In this document: piece by piece, positions 1 through 13,275 of the stretch
Numbering within the stretch: the first letter of the stretch is position 1
Layout: every line of letters begins with the position of its first letter
Assembly (NCBI RefSeq): GCF_002288925.2
Contig: NW_022098031.1
Span: 3,028,117 to 3,092,116 of the forward strand
Length of the DNA: 64,000 bases
Origin: Delphinapterus leucas
Taxonomy: Eukaryota > Chordata > Mammalia > Artiodactyla > Monodontidae
Direction of reading: 5' to 3'
Notes under the pieces: generated by a model
The model's database searches: none
Told to the model about the DNA's origin: nothing
Seen by the model: the letters and a program-made list of their open reading frames with translations, nothing else
Made by a program: the position numbers and the translations under genes

Positions 1-3000
1 TTTTCAAGTATTCCCTGTACAGCAGGCATGGTGCTCAGTGATATGTATGGTCCCTGCTAATTATAGCACAACTTCAGCATCACAGATCATTACGGAAGGA
101 AGGAAATGACTGATCAATGTGGTGACGGCAATTAGTTTGGTAAATAACTAACTTAGACTCTCATTTTACAATAATATACCAAAATACGCTGAACGTTTCG
201 AAAGTTAAAAAAAATAGCATTCAAATTTGTTTTCAGTTGTTCTGCTACCAACTGGCCCCTTGTTTACCTCACCACACTCCCATAAATGATGGCTTGTGAA
301 ATGCCTCAATCATCAATTTTATGATGAACAGAAACATGGAATGCTATTACAGGGATTGTAGGGGCACTGTCCATTCTGCACATGTATATATTGTACCATT
401 AGTAATGTGAGAGTGCCACTTTGTGGACTATTGAAAAATTTAGGGAAGCTTTAACTCACCAGCCAGATTTTTTTAAAGTATGTAATTTATGTATGGGCAT
501 ATAAAATACATGTACACCTCAATATGTAAGCATGTATACGTAAGTAAACAACATATATGCCCAAGTCTATTTAGTCATATCACTTGACCTATGTACTTAA
601 TTGTTACCTCATAAACATCCTCAAGATTAATTTGAAATTATGTCATTATAGGTTTATATAATTATTAAGGAAATAAAGCAAAAAGTCATGGTGGAACACA
701 TAATGAAATCACCCATAAAGAGATATAATGATTAAAACATATTTGCATTGCATTGAAAAGGAAATAAAACAGTTCAGTTCTGTGGTCTTAAGAGTAATTT
801 CAGAGTAATTAAAAAAGTACTTAAGAACTAGATAATTATGTTTTAGCTGTCAAAACTCCACGACTAATGCAACATTCACATTAAACCTATAGTTTTAAAA
901 AGTTCAATTTCAATTTTGCTAAATTCTCCATATCAATCATACTAAATCTATGTTGAGTGTAAATGAAAGAAAACACTTTCACACCAGAAGATACTTCATT
1001 AGAACCTGGGAGAACAGAAAGGAAATCTCCTCTTCCACAGATGTACAGGTACCATGTAAGAATCACATGGGAGAAACAATAAAGAGATGGGAGCATGCCC
1101 TCTGGTACTGTGGCATGTTTCTTAGCAACAGAGAAAAACATCTCTCTGTTAAGGAACTCTGCCAAGTAATAAGTGGTTACAGATCATAATTCGGAAAGTG
1201 AATTCCAAATAGAGCTAGGGACATTTACATTCCTAATAATACTGAACTGTTAAGCCTTTTTCATATTTGTCATGTTGATTTTACAAAACAAGAATTATTT
1301 CTTAAGATAATTTGCTTCAGGCATATAAAGTGTGTGCCCAAATGAACCAGGGCATTTTTTTTTTCACAAGATCCCTGATTTCCGCTGAAAAGATATTTGA
1401 TTTTTCTTTAAAGCACACATCTGTCTAGAGTAATCTCATAGGGTGCATGGGCAAACTGATAAATGCTAGTGTCAGAACATATTATTCATTGTCAGTCTCT
1501 GCATGTCAGGTCACCAAGGGAAGAAACTTGGACTCCCCAAAGAAATGCTTTTCTACAAACAATATACTATCTTCCTTTCACCATTTGTTCTGAGAAATTT
1601 GTTCCTACATTCCATTTCAACAGAATGGTGGGGTGGCATTGCTTTCTATTTTAACATTTCTATTTCAGCCTTCCCTGCAAGTGATAATCTATGGCCAGGT
1701 TCACCGATATTTTAATCCATTTGGTGAAATGAGCACACTATTTTTTGGATTATTATTAAAATGGTATTAGATGTATCTTTTGAAGTACAGTTTGTGATTC
1801 TCTTCTGATTTCCCTTTATTAGATAAGCCACACAATTCGTAAATAAGCTATTTTTACCATCCCGTACATGTGAGAAGCTACTGTGCTTTCAACAGTATGT
1901 TTTTTAATAAGGAAGTGAAATTGTTTTAATTGTGAATAAACCTTTACTATCTATTACAAATTCTAGAGATTCCCCAATTGATTCATATAACTCATCATTT
2001 AAGACTTCTTAAAGAAAGTAGAAAGTACATTTTCACTTAGAAGCATTCAGGGAGCACATTACAGATAGTGTGATTATTTCTTTTGAGTAAAAATATCTTA
2101 ATTTATTTATTATTTTTTTTGCGGTACGCGGGCCTCTCACTGTTGTGGCCTCTCCCATTGCGAAGCACAGGCTCCGGACGCGCAGGCTCAGCGGCCATGG
2201 CTCACGGGCCCAGCCGCTCCGTGGCATGTGGGATCTTCCCGGACCAGGGCACGAACCCGTGTCCCCTACATCGGCAGGCGGACTCTCAACCACTGCGCCA
2301 CCAGGGGAGCCCATATCTTAATTTATTAAAGTTAACTGTTATACTTCCTAATAACTAAAAAGGAATGGCAATTAGAATACTCAAGTTAGTAATTTCTGAA
2401 TTCTGTCATTATAATATTGTAACCTTTGAAAATTCTTGTTTAATTTTCACCTTATTTGGCCATGCCTAGGATATGTATGAACTATATTGTCACAGAGATC
2501 AACCTGTCATCAGATGAAATCTTATATTTTTATATGCTACGTTAACATGAAAAATCTCCATGTCAAAGGTTAAATAAAACATTCTTATCCAAAAAGATGT
2601 ACCATTCAAATAGTCTAAAGAATAAATTATAAACTGCTTCATATGTGATGTTTATATTTGTTTTGTTTGCTCTATAATTTAAGCTAATATTTTGGAAATA
2701 TAAAATAGCATGACACAATGATTAATTTAGAGATGATATTGGATATACTGATATGAAGTTGTAATTCCACATTAATAGAAAATGCCATATAGCATGCAAA
2801 ACAAATTCCAGAAGGCTGTATTATATAATGCAATTTATGCTTTAATTATGATTGACAGTTTACAGACATTTAATGCCTACATTTGATATATAATATTATA
2901 AATATTTGTGAATGTGAGATCATACACTTTAAATGTTTTGGAATTTTACTTTGTTGGAATTAAAAGTAATGGCTAATTCACCATGAAAACTTTTGCTCGA

Positions 3001-4808
3001 TACCGACCTAAGGAAATCTGCTTATGGTCAAAAACCTCATAATGTATGTTATCTGTCTCCACCTTGTGGTTATTATAAATATTGCTACTTTCTAATTTTG
3101 CACTACTTCCTAGACGTACATAAGAGAGGCTGAATGGCTATGGAAAGACATGAATACTTGGCTACCTCTGGATTTTTACTTTTAGACACCAGAAACACAA
3201 AAATTATTTCACATGATCAAAAAATACATTATGATATCAAAGCGTTGGGTCATCTAAAGCATTTCTAGGTTTCTTTGCCTATGTTATTAGTCATTTTTTG
3301 CAAAACTCTTATACAAGTGTAGTAACATGTAGCTAAAATCAGACACTTGAGCAGTCCACTCAGCATATCTTAATGTCTAAACATGTTTATTTTCCCTTAG
3401 AATTTCATAGCACATATAGGCCTTTGTATGATGCTTTCTAGGAAAGTCACAAAATGAGGGAGATGTTTTTCTGATAAGAAATTCTTGTCCCCTTTCTCTC
3501 CAGGAGAAGTGTTAAGTCTTCAGTAACATTTCTAGGTTCTCCAATCAAAGGTTTTATTCTTTATTTTAAAGACAAAATCCTAACTTCCAAACACATACTA
3601 TTTTCTTCTTTTTCCATTCAACTCAAGAACTGGGGATATTACAGGGATCAAGATACACTGCTTTGCTTACAGGGATTTACAGTCTGTCCAATTTTGTTTT
3701 AATGGGTAGGAAATTTTCATGAAAGTGTATAATTCATAGATCACTCCTGTCAATTCATGTCTGAGTAAGAGAAGTCTAATCAGATAATCCATATGAAACA
3801 ATTGGAAATGATCTAATCTGAGCCAAAAAGTTTCTACCTGGTTCAATTAGTCAAACCAAATTTGCCAGCTGTCCTACTAAGTGTATTTGTCACTTTGGAA
3901 TTTCATGTCTTGTTGCATGGAGAGTTAAATACTACACAGAGAAGTTAAAGTTTTATTGATTAGAAAATACTACCTCAAAATCCCGCAACATGCCCTAGTC
4001 CCTCACAGGGTCACACTGCTCCCAACAGCAGAGGTTCTTGATTTTCTCATGGTTTAGATGTAAATTACACATCCTACCGTTTGGATGCAAGCTCCACAGG
4101 GATATGCATCAAGCCAGCACCTCTTTAAATACGCACTGTGCACATTGGAGAGAACTGTGTATCATACAGTAGTTAATATATAATCTGCCTTTAACACACA
4201 CTTCCACTGTGTCCTTTCTTCCTGATCAACGTGTGATTGGATATTTCTATCATACACTCGTTCAAGAAAATAAAACAAACATGAATAATTTGTCTCTTAC
4301 AGGAAAAACTAAGGTCATAATATTTATCTGTCCTGCTGCTCTCAAAGACTAAGTACCCTTCATAATTATGTCTTAAATTTTGATGCTCCAACCTTAACTT
4401 CCTCAAACATGTATGGCATTTAATGTTAACTAAAACCAAGGATTTGAAAACATTTCATATAGGTTTATGATTTCAAGATAAGTGCTCATAAAACATGAGA
4501 AAACAAAAGAAAATGCTATTTACATGCATCCAGGAGGAACTTTTTTTGAGAAACAGATTTTATACTTGGGGATAATCACTAACCACTTTAATATAAATGA
4601 CTATATTTCCTTAAAGTGTTCTCCAGATAGGAAAGGTCCTGAAGAAAGCTGGAATTCAGGAGGAGGCACTTAGACAATATAAGAAAGTCCACTGATAACA
4701 TTTCCATTCCAAATGCTGTAACACTGCTTAAATACTAGATTTAGCATGTAATTTATTAGGCTCATATGTTACACTTGTGCCTTAATGATGTAATGGGCGA
4801 ACACTTAC
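1..4808 (-). other. NAV3: NAV3 intron (5' part of the intron after the 140-nt exon; continues out of window)
   Basis: This intronic stretch begins at the GTAAGT donor at 4808-4803 and runs off the left edge. It is AT-rich. The only element I recognise is the CHR SINE near 2.1-2.3 kb. No other exon with splice sites and NAV3-like coding was seen. The next exon, expected to continue the Ser/Pro-rich linker, must lie beyond position 1. Confidence 0.8.
2093..2327 (-). mobile_element. CHR-type SINE (short form) with 15-bp target-site duplications
   Basis: The reverse complement starts 'GGGCTCCCCTGGTGGCGCAG' and ends in an A-rich tail, seen as T-rich sequence at 2108-2120. A perfect 15-bp direct repeat, ATATCTTAATTTATT, flanks it at 2093-2107 and 2313-2327, so the element itself is 2108-2312. 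The tRNA-like promoter half is intact. It lies in sense orientation within the NAV3 intron. The short reading frames inside it recur in every CHR copy and are not genes. Confidence 0.9.
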
Positions 4809-4948
4809 CTTTTTCATTTCCATTTGCATAATTTGGAGGCTTGTTTTTATCAATGCTGTTAAAGCTCTGACTTCTCCTATTTAAATTGGAGGCTCCCTGG
4901 ACCTTGCTGCTGCTGCCTGCAGCTGGCACCCTAGAGGGACCTGGAAGT
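4809..4948 (-). CDS. NAV3: NAV3 exon: Ser/Asn/Pro-rich linker (140 nt)
   Basis: This internal exon of neuron navigator 3 has an acceptor ...TTTCAG ending at 4949 and a donor GTAAGT from 4808. It enters in phase 2 (AG carried from the previous exon completes an Arg codon) and leaves in phase 1. It encodes 47 residues beginning R-LPGPSRVPAAGSSS and ending NKPPNYANGNEK. It holds no folded domain. The stretch belongs to the long basic, Ser-rich region after the CH domain, a type of region linked in NAV proteins to microtubule binding (family knowledge, not visible here). The motif NRRSQSFNS looks like a possible basophilic-kinase or 14-3-3 site, which is inference. The gene assignment rests on recognising the sequence as NAV3 rather than NAV1 or NAV2. 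Confidence 0.93.
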
Positions 4949-7900
4949 CTGAAATAGTACAAGAAAAATTACATCATTATTGTACATTATAAAAAGATAG
5001 GGAACAGGAGGTTCTGAGCAGGGAAGAGTTAATGGGAAAATCATAATTTATGACATTCAGCAGAAAATGTTGGCTTAAGCGACAAACAGCTAAACACAAG
5101 GTTTGAAAATCTTCAGGAAAATCTCGGTTCATATGATATAATTTGCCTCCAAAGTATATTAATAATGCAGGACAATTGGAAATAAAGTAATTTTAACTAA
5201 AAAGTCATGCCTATACGCACCTGATGAATAAAACTTTGATTTAAAGGTACTCTAACAATTACATGAAAAGCAAGGGAAATAATAATACTTAACTAGAATC
5301 TATTATATTCTCAGGGTATTAACCAGCTGCCTGCAGTTGTTGTTAACTTGTTCTATTCAATATACGGGACATTTGTTTTTATCTTAGGTGGCTGTATCTT
5401 AGATGAACTTGTACATTAATAAAAAGAAGAATAAAGTTACATACAAATTGCAAATAGCAAATGCTTACTGAACATCTAAGCTAGTTAATTACTCGAAAAC
5501 ACGGTGTGGAGACCAAGGTCGTGAGTTTGTTCATATCTGACTGATCTGTCTCACATAAAAACTTTCACTCTCTTGCCAAAAGTAAGCACCTAGACTCTAG
5601 CTGGTTATCTCACAAGTGTGGCCAACTGGTCACACAGGCCATGTGACAAGGATGCAGGTCTCAGAAGAAGAAAATCTAGAAGAAAACTCTATGCTAGTAG
5701 AATGACAATTTAAAATACACCTATAGCGATAGTAGCTTTAGCTGCTCGTGGTGTATGAAGGACAAGACATGAGGAAATGTAGGCAGACTGTATTAGAATT
5801 AGGGGAAGTTTGACAGGAGGAATCATCTGCAGTTATTTTATTTGAACTATAATTAAACATCAGTTTGGACCATGTATTTCACTGTTTAAACAGTTTCCAT
5901 ATTAACACTTCAGGTATCAATTATTTCAAGAACTGTGCATAAAATATGCAATTACTATATTTTATTTTATACTAATACTAATGTATATTGTGTATGTATA
6001 GTAAACTCAATCCGCATAAATGAAAAACTAGAAATCAAGAATTAATATTGGCATCTTAAGACATATTTAAAAACATGATATTAAGGGTTGCCAGCATCTT
6101 TGCTAGTATTTGCTGCCACCATGTGAATGTCACTGTGTACTGCTCTAATAAGTTCTATCTGAAAAGAAAAATAACAAAAACAATCCATAACTTATAAGTG
6201 TAGCAAATAATTTTTTCTTGTTATACAAAATGTTTAAAATAAAAGAATGTTTATATCTATTATATTGGTACCCAACATACCACAATTTCACAATCAGTTG
6301 CTACAATATTCAAATTTTAACTCACCTTATTATACTACTTGACACATTATTTCCATAGATTATCAGGAAATAAAACTCTTAAATGTATACTATAAATATT
6401 TTATAATAGTAACAGGTATTGCGAAACGGAATGAACATCAGGAAAACACACACGCCAGCTTAAGACCAGAAATGTTGATATCTTGGAATAGTTAATAGTT
6501 TCAAAATGTTGACTGTATTTTGGAGTTTAAATACATATGGCTAATAAATAGTTCCTTCAGCTATTTTGCTAATTAGAGGTTGTGTCATGCACAAGATTAG
6601 AATCTTTTCCAAATGACTCCAGCATTTAACTTTTACTCAAATGGATCTACAGGGTTTGTAAGTCTAGCACAATAACCACAGACACCAAGAATTTTGAGTA
6701 CCAGTGATTGCACTATGTAGAAGGAATTCAACTAATTAATTTGGCCAAATGTCCCATCGTAATAAATCTGAGAACTAGTCCTGTAGACACAGCCATAGAC
6801 TTAGAAAGTTCATTCCAAACTCACATTTATAAACAAATTTTGCCACAAAATTTGCCCTGCTTGCAGTGAAACTTGACCTGTTTCTAGAAAGCAATTAAAA
6901 TGCATTTTGATCTTGACTGTGATCCATGAAGCCAAGTGACATTTAGTTCTCAGAAGAACAAATTAAAACAAATTAAAAAATCCATTTGCTCTTCTCATTA
7001 CCCTAATTTGACAGTCAGCCAGAGCTCAACATCATTCATCAAAGTAAAAAGAGAAATGAGAATGAAGCCCAAAAGGAGATGTTCTATTAAATCAAAGAAG
7101 TACTTAAAATATATTTTATATTCATTAAGTCTTAGAAGTAGTAATAGAAAATGCTTACTGAACATGGCAGGTCACTGCTCTTTGCGCATCCTAGTTTATA
7201 TCATTTCTTTTGATTTTTAATTAAATACCCTTTTAATTTGCCTTTCCAGAATCAGTTTAATTACTATGGAAATGAACATAACTTAGGAAACCAAGGCAAG
7301 GGGAAAAGCACATAACCTCAAGTTAAGGCATCACAAGTAGTTCTTGTGGTCAAATACTGCATAATATGATTCATTATTAGAGTAGTGACTAGTAAACCAC
7401 CACTGAGATACTTCCCCAGTGAGTGAGATGGCACATATAATCACATAATAATCAGGGGGGCAAAACACATTTGCTGTGGCTTCACTTAGCTGTACCATCA
7501 TGCCTCCAGTAACCTAACATTAAAAAAAATCACTTTCCACACATTTTTCTATACCAGTATTTTCCAAACAGTATATAATGCACTGTCATTTATTATAATA
7601 GACTGCCTTTAAAATACATATGATATAAAGAAGCAAAAATTTAAATGATTAAAGATAAAAGAATGGTTCAGGCTGAGCTGGTGCTAACTTCCCCACAAAA
7701 ATCTGCCAATGTTTCTCACTTCTGCTTCCAAATGTGCAATAATTAATGCATACCCATTTCAAAAAGCAATTACAATCTTGTTTTACTTCCAGATTTGTGG
7801 CCTGGAAAGAATGGGGTCTTCAAAGTAATTTTTTTCCTTGACTTTCTCTAAGCCTAGAACCTAGACTTCAGCCCAGTCATAGCACTACGAATTAGAAGAA

Positions 7901-8103
7901 CCCAAGACCCATTTCATAATCTAGCACAAACATGCTCACCCCCAAGAAGGCATATGGAAATCTACTTCGAGGATTTCGGTACTCTAAGCTTTTCATCCAG
8001 AAGTATGTCAGTTTTTGAAAAAAGTTAGAATGATAGGACAAAATATCACTGGGCATTTACTTTATTATCACTAACAAGCAATAAATTAGAGATATTAACT
8101 GAC
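4949..8103 (-). other. NAV3: NAV3 intron, 3155 bp
   Basis: It runs from the donor GTCAGT (8103-8098) to the acceptor CAG (4951-4949). It is AT-rich. I recognise no SINE, LINE or RNA gene in it. Scattered short reading frames, such as the one at 6936-7220 on the plus strand, have no recognisable product. Confidence 0.8.
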
Positions 8104-8172
8104 CTAGTAGGCTTTTTTTGACTGGTTGCAATTCCACTGTGATTAGACTGAGTTGCATATCTGGCTGCCAGA
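8104..8172 (-). CDS. NAV3: NAV3 exon: 69-nt symmetric exon (23 residues)
   Basis: The acceptor is a pyrimidine tract ending TCATACAG, and the exon starts at 8172. The donor is AG|GTCAGT, which has C rather than A or G at +3. The exon enters and leaves in phase 2 and is exactly 23 codons. It encodes Ser-LAARYATQSNHSGIATSQ followed by KKPT, polar linker just after the Gln-rich segment. Because it is symmetric, joining the flanking exons directly would keep the frame and turn the split Ser into Arg at the junction. It is too short to stand out in an ORF scan and was found by reading between the flanking exons. The match to NAV3 is strong and the phases fit both neighbours. Confidence 0.92.
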
Positions 8173-10179
8173 CTGTATGAGGAGAAACAGAGAAATTGAA
8201 TTAAAGAGATTCTTTGAACATGGAAAGAAAGTACAAACTTACAAGAAAACTATGAGTTAATGAAATGCAATTAGAACATGTACAAACATGTATAAAGAAT
8301 AAATTAGAAAATTATGATAATGTAACACATATACCATGACCTTTGATTATGAACATATTATGAAATAAATAATGCTGTGGACCCCTTAATAAGTGTGTCA
8401 TCAATGAATTTTAAAAAATGGTTGTGTGACAATATTAATATTTTTAAAGTAATATTATTCCATCTTAGAAAAAATTCAACCTTTGTAAATGACAGTGAAA
8501 ACTTCAGGAAAGCTAAAGTTTGACTTAACACCATAGCAAGATCTCTTTCTCAAAAAGATTCAAATGGAAAAAAGAGTATGAAATGAGAGTCATTATTTTC
8601 TTTTATAAACTCTTCTAGTCTGCTGTTTTAACCTAAATACTATTTTGAAAGCCAAAAGATTAAAATATCTGGTTTCTGTGTAGTAAGTTATTGTTGATCT
8701 CTAGTCCTGGATAGAATATTTTATGGAAGTGATTAATACAAGATGTTTTTCTAGAGAAAGATCTATGCAAAAAATTGAGATTAAAATGGAGTCAAATTCT
8801 TCAAAAATGGACTGAACAACTGCTGACGACAATTTCTGGGCATTCTTGAATTACAATTCTTAATGATTTTTTAAATCACAATCTTTGGTCGAAAACACAC
8901 CAAAAAGCATTATGGAAACCAAGTTTTGAAGAGCAGTGGATACTTTATAAACGAAATGAACATGTGTGCTTTAACTTGAACTGATTTCTGAATTACCTAA
9001 TGGTTCTGAAATTAGTGTTCTGAAGGCTATAGTAAGACTCAGTGGGCCTAAACATGTTCACACGTGCTGTGATGGTCATGGGTTGATGTGTGAGTGGAGC
9101 ATCACTCTGCTGGTGAATTGTGATGACTCTACATGAACACATTTGTTGTACATGCACAGTTTCCAAGGCCTCCAAGGAAACAGGAACAACATGGGGTTGT
9201 AGGAGTCAGGGTGGAAGGGTCATGTGAAGCCCTGCTGTTAATCCAGTTGCTTTGCTGCTAAGTAGAGGGTATTTAACCAAGGGAAGGATCCCTTAAGATG
9301 GTGACATGTTTCCTGAGTAAACTCTTACTCCATGCAGCCAGTCTGTGGTGGGAGTATGCAGGCCTTTGAACTGCCTGGCTAGAGAGGAATAAAGAATTCC
9401 TCATATCTAGACAGCTTTTCAGAGCACTTGTTTTTCAAGTGGATATGTGATATATTCTTATTCGCAGAGAGTGCATTCTGTATTCTAACTGTACTGGACA
9501 CTGAGACAACTGGCTACAACTGGCCAAACTAGCTCAGCAACAATAATATCAGAGGACAATTTAAAAGTAAAAACCAAAGCACTCCAATGAAATATTAATT
9601 CAAAAATTAAAACTAAAAGTACCCAAAGTGAAAAAAATGAATCTTCTGTGAACATGTCAGACTGCTTTGTCAACCCAAGAATAAGAGAACCACCTACAGG
9701 TTCACCATGATGTCTCCTAGCCTGTACCCTCCAAACTGAACACAAATATTAGCAGGAGAGATGCCAATAAAACAATGTACTTTCCCTCGGGGAACTAAAG
9801 CCACCTCATTGATTTTTTCTTCCATGATTTTAAAGATGTATCATAATTTCTAGTATAGAAGTAGAAAACCAACAACAAAATCTAGAGGTTAATCAACTTG
9901 GTCAAAATCAGTCTGATTTTATTGCCCACTTGTGTTTTCTAATTATTATGAGAATACTCTACTAGTTGCCTATATTTTTGTACCAAGCCATCCTACTTTA
10001 ATTCTTTGAAACTGGGCTTCTGCCCTATACTATCCTTACAAATGTGAAACTGTTATTTGAAGAAGAGTTTGATTCAACTCTCACCATATTCTAATATTTT
10101 TGTATTTGACCATATTTTTCTCTCTGCCTTTTAAAATTTCTCTCTTTCACAGACTGTCATACTAATAAACTCACTTGAT

Positions 10180-10711
10180 CTGCCCACCATCATTCTTGTC
10201 CATTTTCTCTTTCTTTCACCAGGCCCTCTTCCCTTACCCATCTCTTAAAAGCATGCTTTTTCATATGTCATCTTTCCTCAAACACTTGTATGCATTCTTT
10301 CATTTGATTCTTACCTAAGATTTCAGGTGGAATCTACTAGAAACTAGAGTTAATAGCTGCATCAAACTCCCAGTCATCAATATCAACTGAATAAAAGACA
10401 TCCATTTCCATGACCTTCAAAATCAATTACCACATCAAACTCACCATTTTCCTTTTTTTAATCCCCCAAGTTCTAATCAGGTCCTTCCTTTCATTTCATG
10501 ATTTCTGTACACAGGATCACCATTTTCTTTAGGTCTTTGGGCTTGAAACCTCAATAGTCAACTCTTCCCTTTTTCCTTCCTTTTAATTATTGTAGATGTG
10601 CAATCAATATCCTGCCACGCTGATTCGACCTCTACAAATTTATCTATGCTCTCCTTCAATTTTCATGTTTACCACCTAACTCAAGCTCCAACACTTCTCA
10701 CAATGCCTCTA
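10180..10711 (+). mobile_element. Old L2 LINE fragment
   Basis: The text is diverged but follows the L2 3' region in order. Around 10545-10570 it reads like the 'gaaacctaggagtcatccttgactc' segment, and at 10600-10650 like 'aatccatcagcaagtcctgtc...ctacctccaaaa'. It is too decayed to encode anything. The boundaries are approximate, and its 3' end is replaced by the pyrimidine repeat. The assignment is by recalled consensus only. Confidence 0.6.
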
Positions 10712-10887
10712 GCTCCCTTTATTTCTCTCTTTTTCTTTCTTTCTTTCTTTCTTTCTTTTCTTTCTTTCTTTCTTTCTTTTCTTTCTTTCTTTCTTCCTTC
10801 CTTCCTTCTTTCCTTCCATCCTTCCTTCCTTCCTTTTTCTTTCTTTCTTTCTCTCTCTCTCTTTCTTTCTTCCTTCCTTCCTTTTTT
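10712..10887 (+). repeat. (CTTT)n/(CTTC)n polypyrimidine microsatellite
   Basis: About 170 bases are almost purely C and T: CTTT and CTTTT units pass into CTTC units, back to CTTT with a short CT run, then CTTC again. The opposite strand is a GAAA/GGAA purine tract. It gives long low-complexity reading frames on both strands (Phe/Ser-rich and Lys/Glu-rich) that are artefacts. Mirror-symmetric purine-pyrimidine tracts can form triplexes, and length is likely polymorphic. Confidence 0.95.
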
Positions 10888-11554
10888 ACCTGGCCCTGGC
10901 TCTCTACGCAGCAGAAACGAATTTCTTTCCCCACAGTGCTTGTGATACCATGTCCCTAATTTCAGATTTACAAATGGGCTAGTAACAAAGCAGGTGAGTA
11001 GGTACAGCCAAAGCAGTTTAATAGTGAAACAGACACAAGGGACATGTAGACACAGCTCTGAGGCAAGTGGGGGCAGATAAATAGAGTCAGAGCACCACTA
11101 AACTAAGGATTTGCAGACATCTGGTTAGAAGATTATGTATTCTTTTCCTGAAATGTTGTCAAATGAAAGTCCTTCTAGCTAATGGGTGGCAAAAAGTATC
11201 AGAAACAAAAGCATAAAACAATAAATATTTTGAGACACACTGTGGGTTCTACTAAAGGAAGTATCTTCTCATCTATCCTGTAAAGTAGAATATCAAGGGG
11301 AAAGCTTTTTATTTCCCCTAACATGGAAGGGAAGAGGAGGAGATTAGAGACAGTCAATTAAAAAAAAGGATGAAACTCATCTGGTGTTCAATACACAGAA
11401 GGATCCAAACTGCCAGAACTATCCAATACAGCTTCAGTGCAAATCCCCATGTAGAACTGCAATATCCATTTATTATAAGGAAAGAAAGCTTCTCAAAGTA
11501 AACCAATCCTGAATTGCAATCACCTATTTTCATTAACCACCAGAGCCTCACTAC

Positions 11555-11695
11555 TCAAGGTGTTGTCCACAGACGAACAAAATGGCATCACCTGGGCCTT
11601 GTTAGAAATACTGAATATTAGGTCTCATCCCAAATCTACTGAATCAGAATCTGCATTTTAACAGGATTCCTATGCATAATAAAAGCTGTGCTCTA
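11555..11695 (+). mobile_element. MER5A-like hAT DNA transposon relic
   Basis: Text such as 'GGCATCACCTGGGCCTTGTTAGAAATACTGAATATTAGG' and 'CTACTGAATCAGAATCTGCATTTTAACAGGATTCC' follows the MER5A consensus in order. This is a non-autonomous, non-coding element shared by placental mammals. Confidence 0.75.
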
Positions 11696-11879
11696 CAGAA
11701 CTCCACAGATGTCCAAGCTTGGAAGAAAAACACCTGTTTCCAAAGTCAAAGAGCATAATCTAAACATCTCAAGCCACGCCTCATTTTCTATTCTGCTGCT
11801 GCTGCTTTAGATAGCGCTGACACCCTCCTTCCTCTAGAAATCCTCAACTCACTTAGCTTTCTTAACATGACAGCTGTCT

Positions 11880-12955
11880 CTTGAGCTACTCCTCCTCCTT
11901 CCAAGACACAGGTCCACTCACCATCACCCCTTCTAAATTTTGTACTATGCCCATGAATATTGTCAAAACCATAATCCTAGGTATCAGCTGGTATATCCCT
12001 CCGTTCTTTTTATATCAAATCTGTATTTTATACTCCAATCTCAATTCTAAACCCAGAGGCTCTTTTCTAAGTATCTCACTATCTCCTACATATTCTACCT
12101 GGATCTATCAGCTGTATTTCTCCCAGATATCCCCCAAATGTTCAAACCTTAACTCATTATTCTTTCAAATCATCTCTCTCTCTTTGACTTTGTTATTTAA
12201 ATTTAGTGTCACCAACTTTTTTTTTTTTCCATTGAACAAAGAAGAGTTGTCTTCTTTGACATGACCCACTCCATTTCTACCTCTGTGTCATTTCTCTCAT
12301 GGACTCTGATAATGCCCCTCCACTAGTCTCTTTGTTATCATCCCTTTTTTATTGCCAACCAAATCCAATCATTCTTCTCACAGTCAACAGAACTAACTTT
12401 CCCAAGAAAGAATAGATATCAATCTCTTTCTTTGAAATTGCTGTTGACTCCCCATTGTCTGTAGGATATAGTCCAAGCTCTGTGATCTGGTTTACTGAGT
12501 GTTTCCGTGTGTCTCCTCAGACTCTCTTACAGCTTCATCTCCTCTGCACATCCTGCATGCCATGTTCTCCACTGTCATCACACCTCTGCTTCTGGCCTGA
12601 GGCCTCTTCTCCCCCGGCTCCATGGCTTTTCTCATGAGGTTTCCTTCATCTGCAACACCATGGCTTCTCTTCCCCACATTATGAAATCTTACTTCTGCTT
12701 TAAGATCCTGCTCAAGTGTCACCTCCTTCTTGAGGCATTTCTCAAGTCTTGTAGAGTTAGTTTTGTCCTCCATTAGTCCCCAGGTCTTTCTTCATCTCTA
12801 AGGATTAGGTTAACATGGAAATTTATCAGGGTAAATGCTTATCTCCTGAACAGATTGCATTGTTCACCAGGACAGGAATTACGGTATGTTCATTTCTTCA
12901 TTCTCAGTTCCTATCATGGGTTGGTATGTGTTCAGTAATTAACTATTGATTGCTA
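11880..12955 (+). mobile_element. Old L2 LINE, long 3' portion
   Basis: A diverged but collinear L2 copy. It contains the 'ccaaatccaatcattcttct...' region (12355-12410), 'GACTCCCCATTGTCTGTAGGATATAGTCCAAGCTC' (12450-12480), the 'TTAAGATCCTGCTCAAGTGTCACCTCCTTCTTGAGGCATTTC' segment (12700-12742), and a tail resembling 'caggaattacggtatgttc...' (12870-12955). The ORFs are broken and both boundaries are approximate. Confidence 0.75.
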
Positions 12956-13084
12956 TTTACTGGGTAGTATTATCAAAAAATGGTATGTTATATCACCATC
13001 TTTTAACCAAGGGAAATTGTTTTAAAAATGGAATTATCAGAAGTATATTAAAGGAAGACACTTGTCTTCATTGTGTCCTTATTA

Positions 13085-13275
13085 AGTGACAGTTTACATT
13101 TATTTTCTCATTTATTCCTCACAGTAGTGCTGCAAAGGTGATACTCCATTCCGGACTGAAAAATATGAAACCGCCTTTAAACATTAAGTAACTTGTACAA
13201 GTTATACATCTTATAAATAATAGTACTGAAATTTAAACTTTCTTCTGTTGGATTCTATAAGCTGTGCTATGTTCT
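13085..13275 (+). mobile_element. MIR SINE relic
   Basis: It resembles the MIR core and 3' half: 'TTATTCCTCACAGTAGTGCTGCAAAGGTGATACT' followed by a decayed 'gaaactgaggc...' and 'taacttgtacaagttatacatc' segment. It is old, diverged and non-coding. Confidence 0.6.

Noticed and set aside
10598..10945. A Phe/Ser-rich frame and the opposite Lys/Glu-rich frame at 10719-10934
   Set aside because: Both come from translating the CTTT/CTTC microsatellite.
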